From Rhizobium sp. ARZ01 (lineage in GTDB: Bacteria; Pseudomonadota; Alphaproteobacteria; Rhizobiales; Rhizobiaceae), in the NCBI RefSeq assembly GCF_014851675.1, contig NZ_JACVAE010000003.1, positions 571,284 to 635,283 on the forward strand: a stretch of DNA of 64,000 nt, in the 5' to 3' direction. Position 1 is the first letter of the stretch, and every line of letters starts with the position of its first letter. A program made the position numbers and the translations under genes. This document shows positions 35,672 through 45,719 of the stretch, one piece after another. The notes under the pieces were generated by a model. That model worked only from the letters and a program-made list of their open reading frames with translations, was not told the origin of the DNA and did not search any database.

Positions 35672-38392
35672 CTAGACCTGCTCGAACGCACCATGGCAGT
35701 GCTTGTATTTCTTGCCGGAGCCGCAGGGGCAGGGCTCGTTTCGTGCGACCTTGCCCCAGGTCGAGGGATCCTGCGGGTCGCGGTCCTCGGGATTGACGGA
35801 TATGGCCATGAAGCCGCCGCCTTCGCCGAAGTCGTCCTCGCCGGTCGTCCCGTCGATGTGGTGGCCGGCCATTTCCGGAAGCGCCGGGGCAGGGGCCTCG
35901 GCCGCTTCGCGAACGAGTTCGACGCGCATCAATTGTCCGGTCACGGTCTGACGCAGGTTCGCCAGAAGCGCCTGGAACAGCTCGAACGCCTCGCCCTTGT
36001 ACTCCTGCAGCGGATCGCGCTGGGCATAGCCGCGGAAGCCGATGACGGAACGCAGATGGTCGAGGTTGACGATATGCTCGCGCCAGAGATGGTCGATCGT
36101 CTGCAAGACCACCGACTTCTCGACGTAGGCCATGATTTGCGGCCCAAAGCGCTCGGCGCGGTCAGCTGCTGCCTGTTCGGCGGCGGTCTTGACGCGCGCC
36201 AGGATGTCGGCCTCGTCGATGCCTTCCTCGGCCGCCCACTGCTCGACCGGGAGATCGAGGTTCAGATGCTGCGCGACAGCGGCCTTCAGGCCCGCGACGT
36301 CCCACTGCTCGGCATAGGCGTGTTCGGGAATGTGCAGCTTGACGAGGTTCTCGATGACCTCATGGCGCATGTCCTCGACGATCTCGGTGATGCTCTCGGC
36401 ATCCATCAGTTCGAGCCGCTGCTCGAAGATAACCTTGCGCTGGTCATTCAGCACGTCGTCATACTTGAGCAGGTTCTTGCGGATGTCGAAGTTTCGCGCT
36501 TCGACCTTCTTCTGGGCGCGTTCCAGCGCCTTGTTGATCCAGGGATGGACGATCGCCTCGCCTTCCTTGAGGCCCAGCTTCTGCAGCATGCCGTCCATGC
36601 GGTCGGAGCCGAAGATGCGCATCAGGTCGTCCTGCAGCGACAGGTAGAACTTCGAGCGGCCCGGGTCGCCCTGGCGACCGGAGCGGCCGCGCAGCTGGTT
36701 GTCGATGCGGCGGCTTTCGTGCCGTTCGGTTGCCAGAACGTAGAGGCCGCCGGCGGCAAGCGCCTGTTCCTTCAGCTTTTTGACTTCTTCGACAATCGCC
36801 GCACGCTTTGCGTCGTATTCCGGGCCTGGCTCGACCTCGGCGAGGTCGCGCTCGAGGCGCATGTCGAGGTTGCCGCCGAGCTGGATGTCAGTGCCGCGGC
36901 CGGCCATGTTGGTCGCGATCGTGACAGCGCCAGGCACGCCAGCCTGACTGACGATGTAGGCTTCCTGCTCATGGTAGCGGGCGTTGAGAACCTGGAAGTT
37001 CTTCACGCCGGACATCTTCAGGCGTTCGGCCAGGAGTTCCGATTTCTCGATCGAGGTCGTGCCGACCAGGATAGGCTGGCCACGCTTCTGCGCGTCCTTG
37101 ATTTCCTCGATGATCGCCTTGTACTTCTCTTCCGCTGTCCGGTAGACCTCGTCGTCCTCGTCAAGGCGCTTGATCGGCAGGTTGGTCGGCACTTCAACGA
37201 CCTCAAGGCCATAGATATTGCCGAACTCTTCTGCTTCCGTCGAAGCCGTGCCCGTCATGCCTCCGAGCTTCTCGTACATGCGGAAGTAGTTCTGGAAGGT
37301 GACGGACGCCAGCGTCTGGTTTTCCGGCTGGATCTGGACCTTTTCCTTGGCCTCCAACGCCTGGTGCTGGCCTTCGGAATAGCGGCGGCCCGGCATCATG
37401 CGGCCCGTGAATTCGTCAATGATGACGATTTCGTCATTACGGACGATGTAGTCCTTATCCCGGGTGAAAAGCTTGTGGGCTTTCAACGCGTTGTTGATGT
37501 GGTGAACGATTGCGACGTTCTCCACGTCGTAGAGCGACTCGCCCTTGAGAAGCCCTGCATTACGCAGCAGATTCTCCAGCTTCTCCGTGCCGACTTCCGA
37601 GAAGTTGGCCGAACGCTGCTTTTCGTCGATCTCGTAGTCCTCTTCCGACAGCATCGGGATAAAGGCGTCGATGGTGATGTAGAGATCGGAGCGATCGTCG
37701 AGCGGGCCGGAGATGATCAGCGGCGTGCGTGCCTCGTCGACGAGGATCGAGTCGACTTCGTCGACGATCGCGTAGAAGTGGCCGCGCTGGACCATCTGGG
37801 CGCGGTCGTACTTCATGTTGTCGCGCAGATAGTCGAAGCCAAGCTCGTTGTTGGTCGCGTAGGTCACGTCGCAGGCGTAGGCGTCGCGGCGCTGGTCGTC
37901 GTCAAGGCCGTGCACGATGACGCCGGTCTTCATGCCGAGGAAGCCGTAGATCTTCCCCATCATGGCCGCGTCGCGGCGGGCGAGATAGTCGTTGACGGTC
38001 ACGACGTGCACGCCCTTGCCGGCAAGGGCGTTCAGGTAGACCGGCAAAGTGGCCACCAGCGTCTTGCCTTCGCCGGTCTTCATCTCGGCGATCGATTTTT
38101 CGTGCAGGATCATGCCGCCGATGAGCTGGACGTCGAAGGGGCGCAGGCCCAGCACCCGCACCGCAGCCTCACGCGCCACGGCAAAGGCGGGCACTAGAAG
38201 GTCGTCGAGCGTTTTACCTTCACTTAGCTGCTTGCGGAATTCCACCGTCTTGGCGGCGAGCTGCTCATCGGAGAGCGCCTTCATTTCAGCTTCGAGGGCG
38301 TTGATCGCGTCGACCCTGCCCTTGTAAGAGCGGACGCGGCGGTCGTTGGACGAGCCGAACAGTTTGCGGGCGAGGCCGCCGAGGCTGACCAT
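35672..38392 (-). CDS. secA: preprotein translocase ATPase SecA
   Basis: A 906-residue SecA. The Walker A is MKTGEGKT, the DEAD box is DEVDSIL, the second nucleotide fold has [10 protein letters not shown], and the IRA1/HWD region follows. The C-terminal zinc-binding tail [17 protein letters not shown] (CxC...CH), which contacts SecB and phospholipids, is complete. It drives Sec-dependent export with SecYEG. The ATG at 38392 gives the family N-terminus [13 protein letters not shown]; the open frame to 38524 is upstream sequence. It is divergent from the PPIase gene with a 224-base promoter region. Confidence 0.96.
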   Translation of the reverse strand: MVSLGGLARKLFGSSNDRRVRSYKGRVDAINALEAEMKALSDEQLAAKTVEFRKQLSEGKTLDDLLVPAFAVAREAAVRVLGLRPFDVQLIGGMILHEKSIAEMKTGEGKTLVATLPVYLNALAGKGVHVVTVNDYLARRDAAMMGKIYGFLGMKTGVIVHGLDDDQRRDAYACDVTYATNNELGFDYLRDNMKYDRAQMVQRGHFYAIVDEVDSILVDEARTPLIISGPLDDRSDLYITIDAFIPMLSEEDYEIDEKQRSANFSEVGTEKLENLLRNAGLLKGESLYDVENVAIVHHINNALKAHKLFTRDKDYIVRNDEIVIIDEFTGRMMPGRRYSEGQHQALEAKEKVQIQPENQTLASVTFQNYFRMYEKLGGMTGTASTEAEEFGNIYGLEVVEVPTNLPIKRLDEDDEVYRTAEEKYKAIIEEIKDAQKRGQPILVGTTSIEKSELLAERLKMSGVKNFQVLNARYHEQEAYIVSQAGVPGAVTIATNMAGRGTDIQLGGNLDMRLERDLAEVEPGPEYDAKRAAIVEEVKKLKEQALAAGGLYVLATERHESRRIDNQLRGRSGRQGDPGRSKFYLSLQDDLMRIFGSDRMDGMLQKLGLKEGEAIVHPWINKALERAQKKVEARNFDIRKNLLKYDDVLNDQRKVIFEQRLELMDAESITEIVEDMRHEVIENLVKLHIPEHAYAEQWDVAGLKAAVAQHLNLDLPVEQWAAEEGIDEADILARVKTAAEQAAADRAERFGPQIMAYVEKSVVLQTIDHLWREHIVNLDHLRSVIGFRGYAQRDPLQEYKGEAFELFQALLANLRQTVTGQLMRVELVREAAEAPAPALPEMAGHHIDGTTGEDDFGEGGGFMAISVNPEDRDPQDPSTWGKVARNEPCPCGSGKKYKHCHGAFEQV

Positions 38393-38616
38393 CGGGATGG
38401 TCCTTTCTTTTGTGTCGGGGGCGTTTCGAACAGCTTGCGATATGCGCGTAAAGCCGTGAAACGCCCGGAAACGTTCTGGACGCGAGATTGCGTGACAGAT
38501 AAGAGGGGGGTCGAATGATGTCAACGGCGCAATCGGTTACACAACCGCCACATTCCAGTGCTGTTCAACCGATTGAGTGTCTCTTTCGTCCCGAATTTGG
38601 CCTCTGTGAAAGGTTT

Positions 38617-39513
38617 ATGAGAATGTTCAGATACAGCAAGCTCGCAGCCGTCGCGATGATCGCGATCGCTGCTGCACACGGTGTGGCCTCCGCAGAGGAC
38701 GAGCCTGATCCGGTCGTCGCCAAGGTCGGCGGCGTGGAAATCCATCAATCCGAGATCGATCTCGCTATCGCCGGCCTCGATCCGCAGCTTGCGAATCTGC
38801 CGCCGGAACAGAAGAAGGTCGCTGCCCTGTCGGCCCTCATCGACGTGAAGGTGCTCGCAGCGGGCGCCTCCAAGGAGGGGCTGGAGAACGACACGACGTT
38901 CAAGCAGCGTGTTGCCTACCTTACCGAGCGCGAACTGCATAACGCCTATTTCAAGAAGCATGTCGTTGACGCGGTAACCCCGGAAGAAGTGAAGGCCCGC
39001 TACGAAAAGGAAATTTCCGCGGTCCAGCCGCAGGAAGAAGTGCGCGCCCGCCACATCCTGGTGAAGACCGAGCAGGAGGCGAAGGACATCATCACCGCCC
39101 TCGATGGCGGCAAGAATTTTGCCGACCTCGCCAAGGAGAAGTCGACGGATGCAGCCTCCGAAGGCGGCGACCTTGGCTATTTCACCAAGGGGCGCATGGT
39201 GCCGGAGTTCGAAACGGCTGCCTTCGCGCTGGAAAAGGGCGCCTACACCAAGACCCCCGTCAAGACACAGTTCGGTTTCCACGTCATCCTAGTCGAAGAC
39301 AAGCGCACGCAGGCCCCGCCGACGCTGGAACAGGTCGAGCCGCAGGTCCGCCAACTGGTCATGCGTGACAAGTACATCGCGCTTCTCGAGGCGGCAAAGG
39401 CATCGGCAACCGTCGAGATCGAGGATCCGGCGTTGAAGAAGTCCTACGACGAGATCAGCAAGCCGCAGGCCGACGTACAGGGCGAGCCAGCTGCCGAGCC
39501 GAAGAACAACTAA
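38617..39513 (+). CDS. periplasmic parvulin-type peptidylprolyl isomerase
   Basis: A 298-residue PpiC-type PPIase of the SurA/PrsA group. Residues 1-28 are a Sec signal peptide ending GVASA. A chaperone helix bundle comes next, then the rotamase domain with [32 protein letters not shown] and [14 protein letters not shown], all parvulin signatures. It assists folding of exported proteins, which suits its divergent position to secA. The ATG at 38617 has AAAGG upstream; an ATG two codons on would also serve. A hairpin follows the stop. Confidence 0.9.
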   Translation: MRMFRYSKLAAVAMIAIAAAHGVASAEDEPDPVVAKVGGVEIHQSEIDLAIAGLDPQLANLPPEQKKVAALSALIDVKVLAAGASKEGLENDTTFKQRVAYLTERELHNAYFKKHVVDAVTPEEVKARYEKEISAVQPQEEVRARHILVKTEQEAKDIITALDGGKNFADLAKEKSTDAASEGGDLGYFTKGRMVPEFETAAFALEKGAYTKTPVKTQFGFHVILVEDKRTQAPPTLEQVEPQVRQLVMRDKYIALLEAAKASATVEIEDPALKKSYDEISKPQADVQGEPAAEPKNN

Positions 39514-39523
39514 CATTGTAATT

Positions 39524-39549
39524 AGGCCCGCCCCTCAAAAGGCGGGCCT
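39524..39549 (+). terminator. hairpin between the PPIase gene and argJ
   Basis: AGGCCCGCC at 39524-39532 pairs perfectly with GGCGGGCCT at 39541-39549 across an 8-base loop, starting 11 bases after the stop. Only two T follow, so termination may be partial and allow read-through into argJ. Confidence 0.65.
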
Positions 39550-39571
39550 TCCACTGCTTACGGGAAATGCC

Positions 39572-40813
39572 ATGTCCGCCACCGTCTCGCCGCTTGCCCC
39601 GAAATCCTACGCTGAAATGCCGCCGGTCCGTGGCGTGCGCATGGCGACCGCCGCCGCCGGCATCAAGTACAAGGGCCGTACCGACGTGCTGATGATGGTC
39701 TTCGATGCACCGGCATCGGTGGCCGGGGTCTTTACCACGTCGAAGTGCCCCTCGGCTCCGGTCGATTTCTGCAAGGCGAACCTTTCGGGTGGTAAGGCCC
39801 GGGCCGTGGTCGTCAATTCCGGCAATGCCAATGCGTTCACGGGGCGCAGGGGTCGCGAATCGACCGCGATGACGGCTGCCGCTGCAGCCAAGGCCGTGGG
39901 ATGCGGCGAGGGCGAGGTCTTCCTAGCCTCTACCGGTGTGATCGGCGAACCGCTTGACGCCACCAAGTTTGCCGGTGTGCTCGACGACCTCACAGTGTCC
40001 GGCAAGGAGGATTTCTGGTTCGAGGCGGCAAAGGCGATCATGACCACGGATACCTATCCGAAGGTCGCCACCCGGACTGCCAGGATCGGCGGCGTGCCCG
40101 TCCGCATCAATGGCATTGCCAAGGGGGCTGGCATGATTGCGCCTGACATGGCGACCATGCTGTCTTTCGTGGTCACGGATGCCGATATTCCGGCGGCCGT
40201 GCTTCAAACGCTCCTGTCCGAAGGTGTCGGCCCGACCTTCAACTCGGTGACGGTCGACAGCGACACGTCGACGTCGGACACGCTGATGCTGTTCGCCACG
40301 GGTGCTGCTGCAGTCGACGGCCAACAACCGGTGAAGGGTTCTTCCGATCCCGCTCTGGCCGAATTCCGATCGGCGTTGAACGAGTTGTTGAAGGATCTCG
40401 CCCTGCAGGTGGTTCGCGACGGCGAAGGCGCGCGCAAGATGGTCGCCGTAACGGTCGAAGGCGCCGAGAATGACGCTGCGGCCAAGCGCATCGCCCTTTC
40501 CATTGCCAATTCTCCGCTCGTCAAGACGGCAGTCGCCGGCGAGGACGCCAACTGGGGACGGGTGGTGATGGCCGTTGGCAAGTCCGGCGAAATGGCCGAC
40601 CGCGACCGCCTCGCGATCTGGTTCGGCGATGTGCGGGTTGCCGTCGACGGCGAGCGGGATCCGGCCTATTCGGAAGCAGCGGCTTCGGCCGTCATGAAGG
40701 AACAGGATATTGCCGTGCGCGTCGATATCGGCCTCGGTAGCGGCAAGGCGACCGTGTGGACCTGCGATCTCACAAAGGAATATGTCGAGATCAACGGCGA
40801 CTATCGCAGTTGA
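39572..40813 (+). CDS. argJ: bifunctional glutamate N-acetyltransferase/amino-acid acetyltransferase
   Basis: A 413-residue ArgJ that transfers acetyl from N-acetylornithine to glutamate, giving ornithine for arginine synthesis. The self-cleavage site lies in [15 protein letters not shown], where the Thr becomes the N-terminal nucleophile of the beta chain. [12 protein letters not shown] is the oxyanion region and [17 protein letters not shown] lies in the C-terminal part. It is complete and followed at 18 bases by the GNAT gene. The argJ/secA/PPIase block is conserved in Rhizobiales. Confidence 0.95.
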   Translation: MSATVSPLAPKSYAEMPPVRGVRMATAAAGIKYKGRTDVLMMVFDAPASVAGVFTTSKCPSAPVDFCKANLSGGKARAVVVNSGNANAFTGRRGRESTAMTAAAAAKAVGCGEGEVFLASTGVIGEPLDATKFAGVLDDLTVSGKEDFWFEAAKAIMTTDTYPKVATRTARIGGVPVRINGIAKGAGMIAPDMATMLSFVVTDADIPAAVLQTLLSEGVGPTFNSVTVDSDTSTSDTLMLFATGAAAVDGQQPVKGSSDPALAEFRSALNELLKDLALQVVRDGEGARKMVAVTVEGAENDAAAKRIALSIANSPLVKTAVAGEDANWGRVVMAVGKSGEMADRDRLAIWFGDVRVAVDGERDPAYSEAAASAVMKEQDIAVRVDIGLGSGKATVWTCDLTKEYVEINGDYRS

Positions 40814-40831
40814 GCGGCGGGGAAGGCATCA

Positions 40832-41641
40832 GTGACAGATCCCGACCTCATTCGCTTCAGGGAGCAGAGCGCCATGGCTGACCTGGCAAGCGTGCGCCGG
40901 CTGGAAGCCGTCGCCTTTCGTGCCTGGCCGGCGGTGTCGACCCAGTATGATGGCAGCTGGCTGATCCGCTTGACGGCAGGCCACCCTTCCAAACGCGTAA
41001 ACTCCGTCAATCCGCTCGATCCATCCGACACGCGTGATATTGCCGTGCGACTGGAAAAAGCCGGCAAGCGCTTTTCCGACTACGGGCGGCCGTTGCTCGT
41101 ACGCCAGACGCCGCTTGCCCCACCCGCGCTGATCGCATTCATGGATGAAGCCGGATGGAGCCATGTCGGCGAGACGGCGGTGATGATGGCGAACCTGTCC
41201 GATACAGCGCTGCCGGAAAGCGCTGATGGGGTGGAGCATTTGCCGAGCCGGGATGTAGGGCGTTTCGTCGATGCGCGCATCCGGGTTTCCGGCGATGATC
41301 CTGCGCTGAAGCCCGGACTGACCGAGATTGTCAGTGCCATCAAGCCGGAGACAGGGCTGTTCATTTTCGAGGAGCCGGGCTTCGGCCCCTCCGCAGTATC
41401 GCTGACGGTTCAGGACAACGACCTTGCCGGCGTTCTGCAGCTTGCCGTCGCACCGGAACTGCGCTGCCGCGGGATCGGGACGACGATTTTTCACTCTTCG
41501 ATGCGCTGGGCGCGGCTGCGCGGAGCGAAGAGGGCCTGGGTGCAGGCAGAAGTCGGAAACGAAGGCGCGCTGGCACTTTACCGCAACGCCGGATTCCGCG
41601 AAGTCTACCGCTATATCTACCGTGGACCGGCCAAACCATGA
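40832..41641 (+). CDS. GNAT-family N-acetyltransferase
   Basis: A 269-residue protein whose last 90 residues carry the GNAT acetyl-CoA motif ELRCRGIGTTIF and ALALYRNAGF. The first 150 residues have no obvious second GNAT domain but the family often contains one degenerate copy. A GTG at 40832 with GGGGAAGG upstream is the best start; an ATG at 40874 is an alternative. The stop overlaps the mutT ATG by 4 bases (ATGA). The substrate is unknown. Confidence 0.83.
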   Translation: MTDPDLIRFREQSAMADLASVRRLEAVAFRAWPAVSTQYDGSWLIRLTAGHPSKRVNSVNPLDPSDTRDIAVRLEKAGKRFSDYGRPLLVRQTPLAPPALIAFMDEAGWSHVGETAVMMANLSDTALPESADGVEHLPSRDVGRFVDARIRVSGDDPALKPGLTEIVSAIKPETGLFIFEEPGFGPSAVSLTVQDNDLAGVLQLAVAPELRCRGIGTTIFHSSMRWARLRGAKRAWVQAEVGNEGALALYRNAGFREVYRYIYRGPAKP

Positions 41642-42054
41642 CACAATCGACCTCCCGCAAGATCGTCCTCGTCGCTGCTTGCGCCCTCATTGATGCAGAC
41701 GGTCGCATTCTTCTTGCCCAACGGCCGGAGGGAAAGTCGCTCGCCGGACTGTGGGAGTTCCCTGGTGGCAAGGTCGAACCTGGCGAGACGCCGGAAGAGA
41801 CACTGATCCGAGAATTGCACGAGGAACTCGGCATAACCACCAAGGTTGCATGCCTGGCGCCGCTGACTTTTGCGAGCCACAGCTACGATGACTTCCACCT
41901 GCTGATGCCGCTCTACGTCTGTCGCCGATATGAGGGCACTGCGCACGGCCGTGAGGGGCAGGCTCTGAAATGGGTCAAGCCGAAGATGCTGCGGGACTAC
42001 CCCATGCCGCCGGCCGATGAGCCGCTGATCCCCTATCTGATGGATTTGTTGTGA
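41638..42054 (+). CDS. mutT: MutT-type 8-oxo-dGTP diphosphatase
   Basis: A 138-residue Nudix hydrolase. The Nudix box is GGKVEPGETPEETLIRELHE followed by ELGI, matching GX5EX7REUXEEXGU. The opening VLVAACALIDADGRILLAQRP and the C-terminal KWVKPKMLRDYPMPPAD are MutT-like, the latter typical of E. coli MutT rather than generic Nudix. It removes 8-oxo-dGTP so oxidised guanine is not incorporated. The ATG lies in the stop of the GNAT gene, so the two are coupled. Confidence 0.9.
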   Translation: MTQSTSRKIVLVAACALIDADGRILLAQRPEGKSLAGLWEFPGGKVEPGETPEETLIRELHEELGITTKVACLAPLTFASHSYDDFHLLMPLYVCRRYEGTAHGREGQALKWVKPKMLRDYPMPPADEPLIPYLMDLL

Positions 42055-42088
42055 TTTTGCATCGCGTCGGGATCTTTATTTCCCTTCG

Positions 42089-42103
42089 TTAATCCATCGT
42101 TTA
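42089..42103. promoter_or_regulatory. CtrA-like site upstream of the pilin genes
   Basis: TTAA at 42089-42092, seven bases, then TTTA at 42100-42103 gives TTAA-N7-TTTA, one mismatch from the CtrA consensus TTAA-N7-TTAA. It lies about 150 bases before the membrane-protein/Flp-pilin pair, and CtrA controls pilA in Caulobacter. A chance match is possible. Confidence 0.35.
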
Positions 42104-42254
42104 TCTCCGTCGTCCAAATAATAGCCCTGCTATTGCGCGACCGCATATGCGGAAACGTCCTGGCACTTTTGAACCGGCGCATGGCTTTTTCCGTTATCCG
42201 GGTACCCGACAACGGGGCGTGCGTCAGTGTAAAGGTCCATAGAGAGTTACGGAA

Positions 42255-42578
42255 ATGCGGGACGACGAATTCTGGCAAGCAGTTCAAGACAAGGAACTGA
42301 CGACGGTTTCCGGCAACGGCCGCACTGGTGTTCTCAACCTTGCGCTTTTGTTCGGTACGGCGGCGATTGCACTCGCGCTGGTGCTGACGCCGGTCCTTTC
42401 GTCCAAGACGAATACGCGCATCATGGCGCAGACGCCGGATGAGTTCGACATGATCTCGACCGGGTCGGTGCCGAAGCGTGGTGAAGGCAAGCGTTACACG
42501 GTCCGCAGGAGCGTGCTGCAAGAAATGCCCGGTGCGGTCTGCATCGTTGATGGAAACGGTGTCTCGAGCGGCTGCTGA
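42255..42578 (+). CDS. small membrane protein preceding a Flp pilin gene
   Basis: A 107-residue protein with a polar N-terminus of about 22 residues, one helix at about residues 25-47 (NLALLFGTAAIALALVLTP) and a polar extracytoplasmic tail. The tail contains two Cys near the C-terminus (AVCIVDG...SSGC). I recognise no domain. It ends 58 bases before the Flp pilin gene and may be co-transcribed with it. Similar short proteins precede lone pilin genes in other Rhizobiales as far as I recall; this should be checked by search. Confidence 0.65.
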   Translation: MRDDEFWQAVQDKELTTVSGNGRTGVLNLALLFGTAAIALALVLTPVLSSKTNTRIMAQTPDEFDMISTGSVPKRGEGKRYTVRRSVLQEMPGAVCIVDGNGVSSGC

Positions 42579-42636
42579 AGAGCAACCAGCACGCGCGACC
42601 GCCGCAATCTCTGGTGTTCAGGTAAGCGAGGTCGTA

Positions 42637-42807
42637 ATGCGTCAGTTCAAAGCTCTGATCCTGGGCCGAAGCGGTGCGACCGCGGTCGAATACGGCCTGA
42701 TCGCGGCCCTCATCTCCGTCGGCCTGATCGGCGGACTGGGCGCCTTTGGCGAACAGTTGCAGATTGTCTTCGAGACCATTCGGGATGCCGTGGCAAACGC
42801 GGGCTGA
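42637..42807 (+). CDS. Flp-family type IVb pilin
   Basis: A 56-residue pilin precursor. The short basic leader MRQFKALILGRSG precedes the hydrophobic core ATAVEYGLIAALISVGLIGG, in which cleavage before the ATAVEYGLIAAL stretch and Glu at position +5 are the Flp hallmarks. Type IVb pilins build thin pili for surface attachment, made by the Tad/Cpa machine. None of the machine genes are in this window, so this is a stand-alone pilin. The ATG at 42637 has a GAGG site. Confidence 0.9.
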   Translation: MRQFKALILGRSGATAVEYGLIAALISVGLIGGLGAFGEQLQIVFETIRDAVANAG

Positions 42808-42817
42808 GCGAACTCAA

Positions 42818-43693
42818 TTAGCCGAAATCCTTTGACTTGAGCGCGTCGGCGAGCCGTACCTTTGCCGAACCCGGCTTCAGCGGTTTCTGCTGGCTCTCAT
42901 GCGGAGCCCAGCCGGACAGGTAGACAATCGAAAATGTCGCGCGGACCCGTCCGTCGGGATCGGAATAGCGCTCGGCGTAGAGTTCGGCGGCCCGCATGAA
43001 GAAGGCGCGCGACAAAGGCTTGCGGCTGCGGGCGGCAAGCGGGTTGGCCATTCCCATGGCGCGCAGGTCGCGCATCAGCGGAAATATCGAGTCGTACCGG
43101 ACGGTGTAGGTCTCCTTGTCTGTGACGGGAAGCGCAAAGCCGGCGCGCTGAAGAAGGGCACCGATATCGCGAATGTCAGCGAAGGGAATGACGCGAGGGC
43201 TTGCGCCGCCGGTCATCTCGGCCTCTGTCTGCAACAACACCTCGCGCAGTTCCTGCAACGTATCGGCGCCCGGGATGGCGGCGAGAAAGAGCCCATCGGG
43301 CTTGAGGGCGCGGCGAATCTGCACGAAGACGCCGGGTGTGTCATTGGTGAGATGCAATGACAGTGGCGAGACGGCGAGGTTGATCGATGCCGGTTCCAGC
43401 GGCAGTCGCTCAAATGGGGCCGACATGAAGGTATCGCCAGCTTTTGCGAAGGTCGGGTCTGTCTCGATCCGCGAGATGTGTCCGATCTTTCCGGTTCGTT
43501 GCAGAGCCTCTGCGACGATGCCGGTGTAGCCGTGGATCTCAACGGCTTCGTCAAAGCGGCGCTCGATGACGCCGAGCCTTTCCGACAACTCGTCGGCGGC
43601 CAGCTTCAATAGAAAATCAGCCGGTGCTGTTGCCGCGTTAAGCGTGCGTAGCCGATTTTGCTCAACCAGGGCTTGATCAAAGATCGCTTCCAA
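42818..43693 (-). CDS. SAM-dependent methyltransferase (NDUFAF5/BioC-like)
   Basis: A 291-residue methyltransferase of the type found beside comF in alphaproteobacteria, similar to mitochondrial NDUFAF5 and to BioC. The opening is EAIFDQALVEQNRLR. A degenerate motif I is followed by LAVSPLSLHLTNDTPGVFVQIRRALKPDGLFLAA, where the family has its second conserved region. The GxGxG motif itself is weak. I use a TTG at 43693 (GGGAAG upstream), which begins at the family N-terminus; codons above it overlap the ComF gene. Role probably in arginine or complex I assembly, inferred only. Confidence 0.78.
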   Translation of the reverse strand: MEAIFDQALVEQNRLRTLNAATAPADFLLKLAADELSERLGVIERRFDEAVEIHGYTGIVAEALQRTGKIGHISRIETDPTFAKAGDTFMSAPFERLPLEPASINLAVSPLSLHLTNDTPGVFVQIRRALKPDGLFLAAIPGADTLQELREVLLQTEAEMTGGASPRVIPFADIRDIGALLQRAGFALPVTDKETYTVRYDSIFPLMRDLRAMGMANPLAARSRKPLSRAFFMRAAELYAERYSDPDGRVRATFSIVYLSGWAPHESQQKPLKPGSAKVRLADALKSKDFG

Positions 43694-43782
43694 TGAACAC
43701 TTCCCGTGTTTCAGGCTGCGGCCGATGCGCAGCGGCAAGTCTTGCTGTGCAAAGGCGCCATGGAAATGGGATTGTCAATCGC

Positions 43783-44562
43783 ATGACGCAAACCGGACTT
43801 GGCAAATTTCGTAGAATTGTCCTGCAAGGTGGCCGGAGTGTTGCGGCTGTGGCGATCGATTTCATCTATCCGCCGACCTGCCCCGGTTGCCAGGTGCTGC
43901 TTGGCAGGCATGCCGGGATTTGTGCGCGCTGCTGGTCGTACCTCCGCTTCATCGAGCGGCCGTATTGCGAAGTGCTTGGCGTTCCCTTCTCCCACGATCT
44001 TGGGGCAGGTATCCTGAGTGCCGATGCGATCGCCGATCCGCCTCCCTTTGCCCGCCTTCGATCGGCCGTGCTGCATGACGGGCTTGCACGTACGCTGGTT
44101 CATAACCTGAAATATCGCGACCGCACCGATCTGGCCCCGATGATGGCGGCCTGGATGGTAAGAGCAGCCGACGGAGAGATCGAGGCCTGCGAGGTGATCG
44201 TACCGGTGCCGCTGCACCGCTACAGGCTGTTTGCGCGCAAATTCAATCAGTCGGCCGAGCTTGCACGGGCGATTGCGCGGCAAACAGGAAAGCCGCTCGT
44301 TCTCGGCGCGCTGCAGCGAACGCGACGTACCAAGCGGCAGATTGGCCTTAGCGCGGCGGCGCGGCAGGAAAACGTACAAGGCGCCTTTTCGGTTAGTCAA
44401 AATGGCAAGACGGCACTTTTCGGAAAGCGCGTACTCCTGATCGATGACGTCTACACGACCGGAGCGACCGTATCTGCGGCAACGCGGGCACTGAAGCGCG
44501 GGGGCGGTGCGGCAGAGGTCAGCGTTTTGACCTTTGCAAGGGCCCTCGCCGACCATATATGA
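43783..44562 (+). CDS. ComF-family phosphoribosyltransferase-like protein
   Basis: A 259-residue ComF protein. A zinc ribbon at about residues 30-55 (CPGC...CARC) comes first; a phosphoribosyltransferase domain follows with the PRPP-type motif VLLIDDVYTTGATVSAA and upstream VPVPLHRYRLFARKFNQSAELA. In competent bacteria ComFC aids DNA uptake; in alphaproteobacteria the role is unclear. The ATG at 43783 gives the family start. It is divergent from the methyltransferase, whose start region it overlaps only if upstream codons are used. Confidence 0.88.
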   Translation: MTQTGLGKFRRIVLQGGRSVAAVAIDFIYPPTCPGCQVLLGRHAGICARCWSYLRFIERPYCEVLGVPFSHDLGAGILSADAIADPPPFARLRSAVLHDGLARTLVHNLKYRDRTDLAPMMAAWMVRAADGEIEACEVIVPVPLHRYRLFARKFNQSAELARAIARQTGKPLVLGALQRTRRTKRQIGLSAAARQENVQGAFSVSQNGKTALFGKRVLLIDDVYTTGATVSAATRALKRGGGAAEVSVLTFARALADHI

Positions 44563-44595
44563 GAACTGAAACACGGTTACGGAGAAATCGCAGGC

Positions 44596-44850
44596 ATGGC
44601 ATCGGTCGACATCTACACGCGGCAATTTTGCGGCTACTGCGCCGCTGCCAAGAAGCTCCTCGAAACGAAGGGCGTCGCCTATACGGAGTTTGACGCGACC
44701 AATGCGCCGGAAGTCCGTCAGGAGATGATCAATCGGGCGGGCCGCAACACTTTTCCGCAAATATTCATCGACGACGAGCATGTCGGCGGCTGCGACGACC
44801 TGCATGCGCTTGAGCGTGCCGGCAAGCTCGACCCGATGCTGGCGGCCTGA
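44596..44850 (+). CDS. grxC: glutaredoxin 3 (GrxC)
   Basis: An 84-residue dithiol glutaredoxin. The active site is RQFCGYCAAAKKLL, so CGYC replaces the common CPYC. The glutathione-binding residues lie in RNTFPQIFID and HVGGCDDLHALE, where Thr-Phe-Pro carries the cis-proline. It reduces disulfides and mixed glutathione adducts in the cytosol. It is located 33 bases after comF and 11 bases before the nitrilase gene. Confidence 0.94.
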   Translation: MASVDIYTRQFCGYCAAAKKLLETKGVAYTEFDATNAPEVRQEMINRAGRNTFPQIFIDDEHVGGCDDLHALERAGKLDPMLAA

Positions 44851-44861
44851 AGGAGGCGACG

Positions 44862-45719
44862 ATGTCCGTGAAGATTGCCGCCGTTCAGATGTGCTCTGGC
44901 ACAGATCCGAAGGCGAACGCCGAGGCAATGGCCCGGCTGGTGCGCATGGCAGCCGCGCAAGGCGCGACCTATGTGCAGACGCCGGAAATGACGGGCGCCG
45001 TGCAAAAGGATCGTGCCGGCCTGAAGGCAGTGCTGAAGGACGAGACCGCTGATCTGATTGTCAAAACGGCATCGGACCTTGCCGCCGAACTCGGCATCTA
45101 CCTCCATGTCGGCTCCACGGCGATCGCGCTTGCTGATGGCAAGGTTGCCAACCGAGGCTTCCTCTTTGCCCCGAATGGCGAGCGGATCTGCAGCTATGAC
45201 AAGATCCACATGTTCGACGTCGATCTGGACAACGGCGAGAGCTGGCGCGAGAGCGCGGTATACAGCGCTGGCAGCGTCGCGAAGCTCGCAGACCTACCCT
45301 TCGCCAAGCTGGGCTTTGCCATCTGCTACGACGTGCGTTTCCCTGAACTCTTCAAGGCGGAGGCTCAGGCGGGCGCACAGATCATTTCCGTCCCGGCCGC
45401 CTTCACGCGGCAGACGGGTGAGGCTCACTGGGAGACGCTCCTTCGGGCCCGTGCCATCGAGAACGGTGTCTTCATCATCGCCGCTGCGCAGGCTGGGGTG
45501 CATCAGGACGGGCGCGAGACGTTCGGGCACTCGATCATCATCGACCCCTGGGGGCGCGTGCTTTCGGCTGCCGGCGGAACTGGCGAGGCTGTCATCACCG
45601 CGGAGATCGACGTTGGCGCGGTCAAGGCCGCCCACGACAGAATTCCGAACCTGAAGAACGGTCGCGCGTTCACAGTGGAAGAGATTTCTCTTCCGGCGAA
45701 AGGAGGCGTTGCAGCTTGA
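44862..45719 (+). CDS. carbon-nitrogen hydrolase (nitrilase superfamily, Nit1-like)
   Basis: A 285-residue hydrolase. The Glu-Lys-Cys triad is visible as the Glu in TPEMTG, the Lys in CSYDKIHMFD and the Cys in FAICYDVRFPE. The sequence is near mammalian Nit1, which hydrolyses deaminated glutathione, and this fits its place right after grxC. The stop overlaps the start of the DUF1178 gene. Confidence 0.9.
   Translation: MSVKIAAVQMCSGTDPKANAEAMARLVRMAAAQGATYVQTPEMTGAVQKDRAGLKAVLKDETADLIVKTASDLAAELGIYLHVGSTAIALADGKVANRGFLFAPNGERICSYDKIHMFDVDLDNGESWRESAVYSAGSVAKLADLPFAKLGFAICYDVRFPELFKAEAQAGAQIISVPAAFTRQTGEAHWETLLRARAIENGVFIIAAAQAGVHQDGRETFGHSIIIDPWGRVLSAAGGTGEAVITAEIDVGAVKAAHDRIPNLKNGRAFTVEEISLPAKGGVAA

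Noticed and set aside
35654..38197. 847-residue plus-strand frame opposite secA
   Set aside because: Long because of GC-rich third positions; sequence is low-complexity V/L/D/H antisense and the SecA call is certain.
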